From Actinomadura sp. KC216 (GTDB lineage: Bacteria; Actinomycetota; Actinomycetes; Streptosporangiales; Streptosporangiaceae): a stretch of 54,608 nt of DNA. The translations under genes were made by a program, and so were the position numbers. The notes below the pieces were generated by a model. The model was not told the DNA's origin, did not search any database, and worked only from the letters and a program-made list of their open reading frames with translations. The number at the start of each line of letters is the position of its first letter. Position 1 is the stretch's first letter. The stretch is from contig NZ_SMJX01000016.1 in assembly GCF_004348535.1 (NCBI RefSeq), positions 1 to 54,608 on the forward strand, read 5' to 3'. This document shows, piece after piece, positions 47,458-54,608 of the stretch.

Positions 47458-47556
47458 TCAGGTGGGCAGGAGGCGCTCCAGGAGGCGCGCGGCGTCCATC
47501 GCGCTGCCGGACGGCGTCACGGTGGGGTACTCGACGGCGAGTTCACGGGCGCGCAC
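47458..47556 (-). pseudogene. Remnant of a CBS-domain protein gene (N-terminal 32 codons)
   Basis: Seen: translation on the minus strand from GTG 47556 reads VRARELAVEYPTVTPSGSAM, DAARLLERLLPT and then TGA. This matches the opening of actinobacterial CBS proteins (M-R-x-R-D-I-A-V-x-Y-P-T-V...A-L-x-A-A-R-L-L-x-E-x-x-L-P-G) up to the middle of the first CBS unit; nothing homologous follows. It lies in a 310-base gap with otherwise no gene, upstream of the IMPase gene. Inference: decayed gene truncated by deletion. Confidence 0.5.
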
Positions 47557-47724
47557 GCGTTCGACGGTATCCGAGGCCCCTCGCGGGCGCGCGAGCCGGG
47601 ACCCGGGGCGCCCACGTCACGGGCCACGTTACGGGCCCCGTGACGCGGGCAGTGGGTCTCTGGGCCGGATCCGGCGCCGGACAGGGGGCGGGGCGGTACC
47701 GGGATCACGACGAGGGAGAGAGCG

Positions 47725-49524
47725 ATGGCGCAGCAAGTGGCCGACCACGTCCTCCGGCGGCTGACCGAGTGGGGCGTGGAGCGGGTCTTCGGATATCCGG
47801 GCGACGGCATCAACGGCATGCTCGGCGCCTTCGACCGGGCCGAGGGGCGGCCGGAGTTCATCCAGGCGCGGCACGAGGAGATGGCCGCGTTCATGGCGGT
47901 CGGGCACGCCAAGTTCACCGGCGAGGTCGGCTGCTGCGCGGCGACGTCCGGGCCGGGCGCGATCCATCTGCTGAACGGCCTGTACGACGCCAAGCTGGAC
48001 CACCAGCCGGTCGTGGCGATCATCGGGCAGCAGGCGCGGCTGGCGCAGGGCACCTGCTACCAGCAGGAGGTGGCGCTGGAGAACCTGTTCTCCGACGTGT
48101 CCGAGTTCTGCCAGCTCGTCATGCATCCCGGCCAGGTGCGGCATGTCATCGACCGGGCGTTCAAGACGGCGCTGACCGCCCGCGGCGTGGCGACGATCAT
48201 CATCCCGGAGGACGTCCAGGAGGCGGCGGAGATGCCGTCGCCGCCGAAGGAGCACGGCTCGGTGTTCTCCAGCGTCGGGTGGAGCCGGCCGCGCGTCCTG
48301 CCCAACCCGGAGGAGCTGCGGAAGGCGGCGGACATCCTCAACGAGGGCGAGAAGGTCGCGATGCTCGTCGGGCAGGGCGCGGCGGGCGCGCAGGCGGAGG
48401 TGGTCGAGGCGGCGGAACTGCTCGGCGCGGGCATCGCGAAGGCCCTGCTCGGCCGGGAGGTCGTGCCCGACACGCTGCCGTTCGTGACCGGGCCGATCGG
48501 GCTGCTCGGCTCCAAGGCCAGCGATGAGATGATCATGAACTGCGACACCCTGTTCATGATCGGCACCAGCTTCCCGTACGCCGAGTGGCTGCCGGACGAG
48601 GGCAGCTGCCGCGGCGTGGAGATCGACATCGACGGCCGCATGATCGGCATCCGGTACCCGATGGACGCCCATGTCGTCGGCGACGCCAAGGAGACGCTCA
48701 GGGAGCTGATCCCGCTCCTGCGCCGCAAGGAGGACAGGTCCTGGCGGGAGGGGATCGAGGAGAACGTCCGCGCCTGGAACGCGGTCATGGAGAAGCGGGC
48801 CGGGCAGAGCTTCGACGGCAAGATCAACCCGCAGGCCGTGGCGCAGGAGCTGTCCCCGCTGCTCCCGGACGGCGTGATCCTCACCGCCGACTCCGGGTCG
48901 GCGACGAACTGGTGGGCACGCCACCTCAAGCTCCGCGAGGGGATGCGGGCTTCCCTGTCCGGGACGCTCGCCACGATGGGCCCCGGCGTCCCGTACGCGA
49001 TCGCCGCGCGGTTCGCCTACCCGGACCGTCCGGTGATCTGCTTCGTCGGGGACGGCGCGTTCCAGATGAACGGCATGAACGAGATGCTCACGGTCAAGCG
49101 GTACGCCGGGCGCATGGCCGGCGCCCCGCTGATCTTCTGCGTGTTCAACAACCAGGACCTCAACCAGGTCACCTGGGAGCAGCGCGCGCTGGGCGGCGAC
49201 CCCAAGTACGAGGGCTCGCAGTCGATCCCCGACTTCCCCTACGCCCAGTACGCGGAGATGTGCGGCCTCAAGGGCGTCTACTGCGACGAACCCGAGCGCG
49301 TCACGGACGCCTGGCAGGACGCGCTCGCCGCCGACCGTCCGGTGGTGCTGGAGTTCGTCGTGGACGACCAGATCGCCCCGATCCCGCCGCACATCATGTC
49401 CGACCAGGCCAAGAAGACCGTCAAGGCGGGCCTGAAGGACCCGCAGAAGATCGGCATCGCGGCCCGCGGCTTCCGCCAGAAGCTCACCGAGATGTACGAG
49501 AACATGCCCGGCCGCAAGCACTGA
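47725..49524 (+). CDS. ThDP-dependent enzyme of the pyruvate oxidase/PoxB-like class
   Basis: Seen: 599 residues from ATG 47725, GAGGGAGAG upstream. Three-domain ThDP plan: PYR domain with the activating Glu51 (QARHEEMAAF) and ATSGPGAIHLLNGLYDA, a middle domain with PLLVGQGA-like segment (MLVGQGAAGAQAE), and the PP domain motif GDGAFQMNGMNEMLTVKRY ... NNQDLNQVTWEQR near 441-475. Known: resembles pyruvate dehydrogenase (quinone)/oxidase and the large group of ThDP-requiring stress enzymes in actinomycetes, less so acetolactate synthase. Its long C-terminus may bind membranes as in PoxB. Substrate uncertain. Confidence 0.92.
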   Translation: MAQQVADHVLRRLTEWGVERVFGYPGDGINGMLGAFDRAEGRPEFIQARHEEMAAFMAVGHAKFTGEVGCCAATSGPGAIHLLNGLYDAKLDHQPVVAIIGQQARLAQGTCYQQEVALENLFSDVSEFCQLVMHPGQVRHVIDRAFKTALTARGVATIIIPEDVQEAAEMPSPPKEHGSVFSSVGWSRPRVLPNPEELRKAADILNEGEKVAMLVGQGAAGAQAEVVEAAELLGAGIAKALLGREVVPDTLPFVTGPIGLLGSKASDEMIMNCDTLFMIGTSFPYAEWLPDEGSCRGVEIDIDGRMIGIRYPMDAHVVGDAKETLRELIPLLRRKEDRSWREGIEENVRAWNAVMEKRAGQSFDGKINPQAVAQELSPLLPDGVILTADSGSATNWWARHLKLREGMRASLSGTLATMGPGVPYAIAARFAYPDRPVICFVGDGAFQMNGMNEMLTVKRYAGRMAGAPLIFCVFNNQDLNQVTWEQRALGGDPKYEGSQSIPDFPYAQYAEMCGLKGVYCDEPERVTDAWQDALAADRPVVLEFVVDDQIAPIPPHIMSDQAKKTVKAGLKDPQKIGIAARGFRQKLTEMYENMPGRKH

Positions 49525-49542
49525 CCGGGATCCCACCGCGGG

Positions 49543-50154
49543 TCACAGCTCCGCTTCGGCGTAGTCCTCGGGGGAGAACTCGATCCGGGGCTGGGAGCGT
49601 TCCAGCAGGTCGAACGCCTTGGGGACGGAGTCGGTCCAGCCGATGGCGTCCCAGATCCGCGCGCGGGCGAAGCCCTGCTCGGTGAGGCCGCGCATCAGCT
49701 CGCGGAGCGGTTCGTAGACGCCGGTCGGGTCGAGGATCACGACGGGCTTGGCGTGCATGGCGAGGACGCGGGCCGTCCACACCTCGAACAGCTCCTCCAG
49801 CGTCCCGATGCCGCCGGGGAGGATGAGGAACGCGTCGCTGCGGCGGTCCATCTCGCCCTTGCGGGTGCGCATGTCGGGGGTGACGATCAGCTCGTCGTTG
49901 TCCTCGTCGGCGATCTCGACGCTGACCAGGCCCTCGGGGATCACCCCGACGGTGCGGGCGCCGCCCGCCCGCGCGGCGCGGGCGACGGCGCCCATGCACG
50001 AGACCTTGGCGCCGCCGCTGACGAGGCTGTGCCCGCGCCGGGCGAGCTCGGTTCCGGCCTGCGCCGCGAGGTCGATGTAGCCGCGGTCGATCGTCCCGCT
50101 GGACGAGCAGAACACGCAGATGGCAAGGGGCTTCGGGGACTTCACCGGCCCCAT
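49543..50154 (-). CDS. LOG family protein (cytokinin-riboside 5'-monophosphate phosphoribohydrolase-like)
   Basis: Seen: 203 residues from ATG 50154; GTG 50145 is an alternative. Rossmann-like nucleotide fold with the start ICVFCSSSGTIDRGYIDLA, SLVSGGAKVSCMGAVARAA and the signature PGGIGTLEELFEVWT (near 106-120). Known: LOG enzymes release adenine or cytokinin bases from nucleoside 5'-monophosphates; M. tuberculosis Rv1205 is in the equivalent neighbourhood. Catalytic Arg/Glu positions (MRTRKGEMDRRSDAF and GTLEE) are kept. Confidence 0.93.
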   Translation of the reverse strand: MGPVKSPKPLAICVFCSSSGTIDRGYIDLAAQAGTELARRGHSLVSGGAKVSCMGAVARAARAGGARTVGVIPEGLVSVEIADEDNDELIVTPDMRTRKGEMDRRSDAFLILPGGIGTLEELFEVWTARVLAMHAKPVVILDPTGVYEPLRELMRGLTEQGFARARIWDAIGWTDSVPKAFDLLERSQPRIEFSPEDYAEAEL

Positions 50155-50235
50155 CCTACGGGCCCGCCTCGGGACGGGCCGGGTGTGCCCCGCCCGGCGC
50201 CGGGCCCGGAGCGGCGGGCCCGGCACGGGGTGGGA

Positions 50236-51891
50236 TCAGTGCATGGCGAGGTCCCTGCGGCGGAAGCCGGCCAGGCCGAGGACGGCCAGGACGGCGGCGA
50301 GGGCGGCCAGCCAGACCAGCGGCATCACGGCGAAGTCCTGCCCGATCTTCGGGATGTGGGCGAAGGGCGAGACGTCCAGCACCCGCTGGTCCAGGTCGAG
50401 GCTCGCCCCGAACAGGGTGAGCAGCCCGAACAGGCCGACCGCCGCCCAGGCGCCGCCCGCGGCGAGCCGCGGCGCCAGGCCGAACAGCGCGAGCGCGATC
50501 GCCGCCACCAGCCACACGGCCGGGAGCTGCGCCAGCGCCGCGCCGAGCACGCGGGGCAGCTCGCCGCCGACGTCGCCGGCGTTCAGGCCGTGCGTCAGCC
50601 CGGCGGCGCCGCCCGCGACGGCCAGCGCGACGGCGGGCCCCAGCAGGGCGAACACCAGATGGCTCGACGCCCAGCGCAGCCGCCCGGTCGCGGTGGCGAG
50701 CAGCGGCTCGGCGCGCTGCCCGGACTCCTCGGTCCGCAGCCGCAGCGCGGCGGACACCGCGTAGGCGGCGACGATGAGGCCGAGCATGCTCATCACCGAG
50801 GCGAAGTAGGCGTCCGTGATGCCGGACTGGCCGCCGATCTTGGTGAAGATCTCCTCCAGCTGGGGGTTGTCCTCGACCATGTCCCTGATGCCCTTGGCGA
50901 GCGCGCCGTAGACGACGCCGAGCGCGGCGAACCCGGCGAGCCACCCGTACAGGGGACGGCTCTGCAGCCGCCACCCGAGCCCGAACGGCCCGGACAGCCG
51001 CTCCGAGGCGGCGGCGGGCCCGAGGCTCGGGGGCAGGATCCCGGCGCCCACGTCGCGGCGGGCCTGGAGCGCGGCAGCGGCGGCGACCAGGACGGCGATG
51101 AGCGCCGCGACCAGCGCGAGCGTCCACCAGCGCTCCCCGCCGAAGGCGCGCAGCCGGTTGATCCAGCCGAACGGCGACACCCAGCCGAGCCACGACAGGC
51201 CGTTGCCCGCGCCGCCGACGTCGGCGGCCATCCGGACGGCGAACGCGACGCCGAGCGCGGCGAGCGCGATCCCACGGGCGGCGCTCGCGCCCTCGCTGAG
51301 CTGCGCCGTGACGCCCGCGACGGCCGCGAACAGGCAGCCCGCCGCGGCGAGCTGCAGCCCGAGGGCCAGCGACCCGGCGAACGGGAGGCCCTGGGACGTG
51401 AGTCCCGCGGCGAGCAGCACGGCGAGGACGAGGTTCGCCGCCATCGTCACGATCAGCGCGGCGGCCAGGCCGGAGCCGCGCCCGGTCACGGTGGCGCCGA
51501 GCAGCTCGCGGCGCCCGGCCTCCTCCTCGGTGCGGGTGTGCCGGACGACCGTCAGCGCGCTGATGATCGCGACCACGACCGGGATGAACCCGGAGCGCTG
51601 CGCGATGATGCTGCCGAGGCTCGTGTCGTACATCGGCCCGTAGAGGGCGAGGAACGTCGGGTTGGTGCCGGTCGTCCGCGCGTACTGGAGCCGGTCGGCG
51701 GCCTCCGGGTAGAGGCTGTCGGTCGCGCCGACGAAGCCCATCGGGAGGAGGGCGAGCACGATCACCCAGGCGGGGAGCAGGAACCGGTCGCGGCGCAGGA
51801 TCAGCCGGACCAGCCCGCCGGTCCCGACGAGCGCGCTCCGTGCTCTTTGCGGGGGGACGACCCCCCGCGCCCCCCGGTTCACACCGCTCAT
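50236..51891 (-). CDS. ABC exporter permease (multidrug/polyketide type)
   Basis: Seen: 551 residues from ATG 51891, overlapping the TGA of the ATPase gene. About twelve helices in two related halves ([39 protein letters not shown], repeated RTEE-A-G-R-x-E-L-L motifs at about 113 and 375). This matches the fused permeases of the TetR-ATPase-permease exporters common in actinomycetes. Odd: the 5' end carries a GC hairpin (51849-51868) translated as [15 protein letters not shown]. No substrate can be inferred. Confidence 0.92.
   Translation of the reverse strand: MSGVNRGARGVVPPQRARSALVGTGGLVRLILRRDRFLLPAWVIVLALLPMGFVGATDSLYPEAADRLQYARTTGTNPTFLALYGPMYDTSLGSIIAQRSGFIPVVVAIISALTVVRHTRTEEEAGRRELLGATVTGRGSGLAAALIVTMAANLVLAVLLAAGLTSQGLPFAGSLALGLQLAAAGCLFAAVAGVTAQLSEGASAARGIALAALGVAFAVRMAADVGGAGNGLSWLGWVSPFGWINRLRAFGGERWWTLALVAALIAVLVAAAAALQARRDVGAGILPPSLGPAAASERLSGPFGLGWRLQSRPLYGWLAGFAALGVVYGALAKGIRDMVEDNPQLEEIFTKIGGQSGITDAYFASVMSMLGLIVAAYAVSAALRLRTEESGQRAEPLLATATGRLRWASSHLVFALLGPAVALAVAGGAAGLTHGLNAGDVGGELPRVLGAALAQLPAVWLVAAIALALFGLAPRLAAGGAWAAVGLFGLLTLFGASLDLDQRVLDVSPFAHIPKIGQDFAVMPLVWLAALAAVLAVLGLAGFRRRDLAMH
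51849..51868. repeat. G6/C6 hairpin inside the permease gene
   Basis: GCGGGGGG-ACGA-CCCCCCGC. Its core matches the hairpin after mrp at 30243 (GGGGG-GCGA-CCCCC). Here it lies in codons about 8-14 of the permease, before the first helix, in a segment not needed for the fold. Confidence 0.6.
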
Positions 51892-52796
51892 TTGGAGACC
51901 TCTTCGAGTTCGTCCTTGTAGTGGCGCAGGAACAGCTCCTCCAGCGTCGGCGGGCGGCTGGTGAGGCTCCGCACGCCGATCTCGGTGAGCTGGCGCAGCG
52001 CCTCGTCGAGCCGGGGCGTGTCGACCTCGAACTTGATGGTGGTGCCGTCGATGTGGACGTCGTGGGCGCCGGGCAGGGGGAGGCCGTCCGGGGGCGCCGC
52101 CAGCTCGGCGTGGATCGAGGTGCGGGTCAGGTGCCGCAGCTCGTCCAGGGTGCCGGACTCCACGGCGGCGCCGTTGCGGATGATCGTCACCCGGTCGCAC
52201 AGCGCCTCGACCTCGGACAGGATGTGGCTGGACAGCAGGACGGTCCGCCCGTCGCCCCGCTCCTCGCGGATGCACTCCTGGAAGACCTCCTCCATGAGCG
52301 GGTCCAGGCCGGAGGTGGGCTCGTCAAGCAGCAGCAGCTCGGCGTCGGACGCCAGCGCCGCGACCAGCCCGACCTTCTGCCGGTTGCCCTTGGAGTAGGC
52401 GCGGCCCTTCTTGCGCGGGTCGAGCTCGAAGCGGTCCAGCAGCTCGTCCCGGCGGCGCGGGTTCATGCCGCCGCGCATCCGGCCGAGCAGGTCGATCACC
52501 TCGCCGCCGGACAGGTTCGGCCACAGCGTGACGTCGCCGGGGACGTAGGCGAGGCGGCGGTGCAGCTCGGTCGCGTCCCGCCAGGGGTCGCCGCCGAGCA
52601 GCCGGGCCGTGCCCGCGTCCGCGCGCAGCAGGCCGAGCAGGACCCTGATCGTGGTCGACTTGCCCGCGCCGTTCGGGCCCAGGAAGCCGTGCACCTCTCC
52701 CGGCCGGACGGTCAGGTCCAGGCCGTCCAGCGCGCGGGTCTGGCCGAAGGTCTTGACCAGGCCGTGGATCTCGACGGGGGGCGTGTTCTCGGTCAC
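51888..52796 (-). CDS. ABC exporter ATP-binding protein (DrrA/CcmA-like)
   Basis: Seen: 302 residues from GTG 52796, overlapping the TetR stop (GTGA). Walker [10 protein letters not shown] near 38-46, signature [15 protein letters not shown] (the S-G-G element reads SKGN, as in this subfamily), Walker [14 protein letters not shown]-loop [18 protein letters not shown]-terminal domain of about 80 residues follows. Known: DrrA-type ATPases drive polyketide or drug exporters with the fused permease encoded downstream. Confidence 0.94.
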   Translation of the reverse strand: MTENTPPVEIHGLVKTFGQTRALDGLDLTVRPGEVHGFLGPNGAGKSTTIRVLLGLLRADAGTARLLGGDPWRDATELHRRLAYVPGDVTLWPNLSGGEVIDLLGRMRGGMNPRRRDELLDRFELDPRKKGRAYSKGNRQKVGLVAALASDAELLLLDEPTSGLDPLMEEVFQECIREERGDGRTVLLSSHILSEVEALCDRVTIIRNGAAVESGTLDELRHLTRTSIHAELAAPPDGLPLPGAHDVHIDGTTIKFEVDTPRLDEALRQLTEIGVRSLTSRPPTLEELFLRHYKDELEEVSK

Positions 52797-53470
52797 CGGT
52801 TCTCCTCGTGAACCTCGTGGGGTGACTGCCCGCCGGAGGCGAGCATGTGCTTCAGGCCGGCGCGCGCCTGGGCGACCAGCTCCGGCGACAGGAGCCGGTC
52901 GTCGTAGATGTCGATCATCGCGAGCGCCATCCGGGGGTAGCCCTCCTGCGTCAGGACGTCGGCGCCCAGGGCCCTCGACAGGTGGTCGTGCAGGACGAAC
53001 GCGCCCAGGCTCATCCCGGTCATGAGGACCGCGTAGGCGTGCAGGTCGTCGGTGCTGGGCGTGGCCACCCCGGGCCTGCCGGTCTCCAGGACCTCCTTGC
53101 TGTAGAGGACCAGGTCGTCGAACAGCGCCGCCGCGGCCGGCGACCTGTCGGTCATCGCACGGGCGATGTAGCGCTGGATGGGCAGCGCCGTCCGCATGGC
53201 GATCTCCATGAACCCGGGGCTCGCCATCCCGCCCTGGAGCGACTCCTCCTTGACCTCGCGGATGGCCTTCGAGACGTACTCGTCGCACGCCTCGCGCAGC
53301 GCTTCCTTGGTCCCGTAGTGGTGCTGGACGAGGGCGGGCGAGACGCCGGCGGCCTTGGCGATGCCGCGGATGGTCGCGCCCTTCACGCCGCGCTCCGCGA
53401 ACTCCAGGAGCGCGGCGTCCCTGATGCGGGCCCGCCCGGTCAGGTCCTCGGCCCGGTCGCCGGCTGCCAT
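52793..53470 (-). CDS. TetR-family repressor of the ABC exporter operon
   Basis: Seen: 225 residues from ATG 53470, AGGCGG 5 nt upstream; GTG 53476 is the alternative. N-terminal HTH ([45 protein letters not shown]) and a helical ligand domain with a terminal helix. First gene of a GTGA/ATGA-coupled operon with the ATPase and permease. Inference: autorepressor released by an exported compound. A cluster of TGTAC words in its promoter is the likely operator. Confidence 0.93.
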   Translation of the reverse strand: MAAGDRAEDLTGRARIRDAALLEFAERGVKGATIRGIAKAAGVSPALVQHHYGTKEALREACDEYVSKAIREVKEESLQGGMASPGFMEIAMRTALPIQRYIARAMTDRSPAAAALFDDLVLYSKEVLETGRPGVATPSTDDLHAYAVLMTGMSLGAFVLHDHLSRALGADVLTQEGYPRMALAMIDIYDDRLLSPELVAQARAGLKHMLASGGQSPHEVHEENR

Positions 53471-53480
53471 CCTCACCGCC

Positions 53481-53530
53481 TGTACGTACGTTCAGTAGGC
53501 TGTACCGATGTACACTGTACCTCTGTACAG
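53481..53530. promoter_or_regulatory. Five TGTAC boxes upstream of the TetR gene
   Basis: TGTAC occurs at 53481, 53501, 53509, 53516 and 53524. CTGTACC is directly repeated (53500 and 53515), CTGTACAG at 53523-53530 is a perfect palindrome, and the two outer pairs are spaced 8 bp. They lie 11-60 bp upstream of the repressor start. Candidate TetR operator with several half sites. Confidence 0.55.
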
Positions 53531-53573
53531 GCGCGGTTGTCGAGGCCGGTTCCGAGGCCGTTGTCGAAGCTGG

Positions 53574-54608
53574 TCAGCCGCCTCCGGGGAGTTCGCTGAG
53601 GGTCACCTGGACGCGCTTCTTCGTCCCGTCCGGCTTCTGGATCTCGACGTCCGCGATGCCGCCCGGCTTGAGCGTGGCGAGCACCGACGACAGCGCCGTC
53701 TGGTCGGGCGTGGCGGTGCCGTTCACCGACAGGATCAGGTCGCCCGGCTCGATCCCCGCCTTCGCGGCGCCGCCGCCCCGCTGGACCTCCACGACCGCGA
53801 CGGCCGACCTCTGGCCGCTCTGCGGGTCGAGGATCGTCCGGACCGTCACACCGAGCGCCGCCCGCCCCGAGTCGGACACCTTCCCGGACCGGATGAGCTG
53901 CGGGACGATCCGCTTCACGGTGTCGCTCGGCGTCGCGAACCCGATCCCGGCCGCCGGGGCGCCGATGGACGGGTCCGACGCGGCGGCGGTCGGCACGCCG
54001 ATCACCTGGCCGTCCAGCGTGACCAGGGCGCCGCCGCTGTTGCCCGGGTTGATCGCGGCGCTGGTCTGGATGGCGTCGGCGATCGTCGAGCCCTGGAAGG
54101 CGCCCTCGCCCCGGGTCGAGACCGTCCGGTGCAGCGCGGACACGATCCCGTTCGTGACGCTCCCGGCGAGGCCGAGCGGGTTGCCCATCGCCAGGACGAT
54201 CTGCCCGACCTCCGCCCTCCTCGACTCGCCCCACGACGCCGGGCGCAGCGACCCGCCCGACACCTTGACCACGGCGAGGTCATCGGCCGCGAACGCGCCC
54301 ACGGGTTCGGCGGCCAGCGGCGAGCCGCCGCTGGCCGCCGTCACCTCGATCCTGTCCGCCCCGGCCACGACGTGCGCGTTCGTGACGATGTGGCCCTGGC
54401 CGTCGTAGACGACCCCCCGACCCCTCGCCCTTGTCGGTCTGGATCTTCACGACGGACGGCAGCACGGCGTCCACGACCTTCTCGTACTGCCGCTGGAGAT
54501 CCGCCGCCGGACCGGCGCTGACCGGGGCGGACGTCCGCGCGGCCGTCGCCCCCTCGCCCTCGTCGCCGCTGCATCCGGCGAGCGCCAGCGTCCCCGCCAC
54601 CGCCGCCA
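53574..54608 (-). pseudogene. Lipoprotein S1C (HtrA/DegP-like) protease with PDZ domain, +1 frameshifted, 5' end outside window
   Basis: Seen: the N-terminal frame reads VAGTLALAGCSGDEGEG (lipobox LAGC), an N-terminal helix AADLQRQYEKVVDAVLPSVVKIQ and then loses homology at G-S-G-G. After the G6 run at 54413-54418 the other frame continues as VVYDGQGHIVTNAHVVAGAD with the catalytic His, AADDLAVVKV (Asp), INPGNSGGAL (Ser) and a C-terminal PDZ domain. One G fewer would restore the whole protein. So all catalytic residues exist, split by a +1 shift in a homopolymer. This may be a sequencing error, a decayed gene or phase variation. The signal peptide runs off the right end of the window. Confidence 0.8.

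Overview
The window is high-GC DNA (roughly 70% G+C, third codon positions almost all G or C) with GTG starts, many ATGA/GTGA stop-start overlaps, DUF397 and DUF5753 (WhiJ-like) proteins, a DUF574-type methyltransferase, DUF3117 and a sigE-rseA-htrA-tatB block. This combination points to a filamentous actinomycete; Thermomonosporaceae/Actinomadura or a near relative is my best guess, an inference from family content and not proven. No rRNA, tRNA, CRISPR array, insertion sequence or phage gene was seen.

Layout. (1) 110-11694, accessory and signalling: an RsbW-like ATPase with a small coupled partner, a WhiJ-like HTH/DUF5753 regulator and a DUF397 protein; an NB-ARC/TPR STAND NTPase coupled to a two-helix membrane protein; a secreted DUF4360 protein and a probable remnant; a nucleotide-cyclase-homology protein; a second DUF5753 regulator followed by a DUF574 methyltransferase; then a methyltransferase coupled to an unusual protein that ends in an Lsr2-like domain. 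(2) 11734-16476: an ECF sigma factor with a SnoaL-like tail, an AhpD-like protein without the CxxC, an MFS exporter and an SGNH hydrolase. (3) 16520-29015, mixed housekeeping: Imm21, DUF1059, Spo0M, MpaB, then a RecB-like nuclease/MBL/PHP/DUF6758 run, Nudix, CPBP protease, CoA-ester lyase, a canonical ECF41 sigma factor, an MgtE_N/CBS protein with DUF1003, and MarR. (4) 29103-36203, a core block: mrp, tatB, htrA, rseB-like, rseA, sigE and a divergent O-methyltransferase. (5) 36207-53470: PepA, DUF3117, enoyl-CoA hydratase, FtsX-type ABC exporter, Tag glycosylase, SRPBCC and DivIVA-like proteins, a DHPS-tail protein, PhoX, an inositol-phosphatase-like enzyme, a TPP enzyme, LOG, and a TetR-controlled ABC exporter. 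(6) At the right edge, a lipoprotein S1C protease with a +1 frameshift in a G6 run. Gene content of 28-50 kb recalls the M. tuberculosis Rv1205-Rv1232c neighbourhood (from memory).

How it may work together. The most system-like region is about 110-9802. The membrane protein and the STAND NTPase are translationally coupled and share a three-copy motif (consensus V-x-A-x-G-x-G-x-x-A-A-G), two copies in one and one in the other; a cyclase-homology protein lies nearby and WhiJ-type regulators flank them. This resembles NTP-dependent conflict or developmental signalling systems and is the best candidate for something undescribed. The second strong signal is a repeated GGTCACC-N16-CGTC element upstream of both the ECF sigma gene (11799) and the AhpD-like gene (12883), predicting autoregulation and direct control. 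In the core block, a GGAACC-N16-CGTT element upstream of sigE predicts autoregulation of the envelope-stress operon sigE-rseA-rseB(-htrA).
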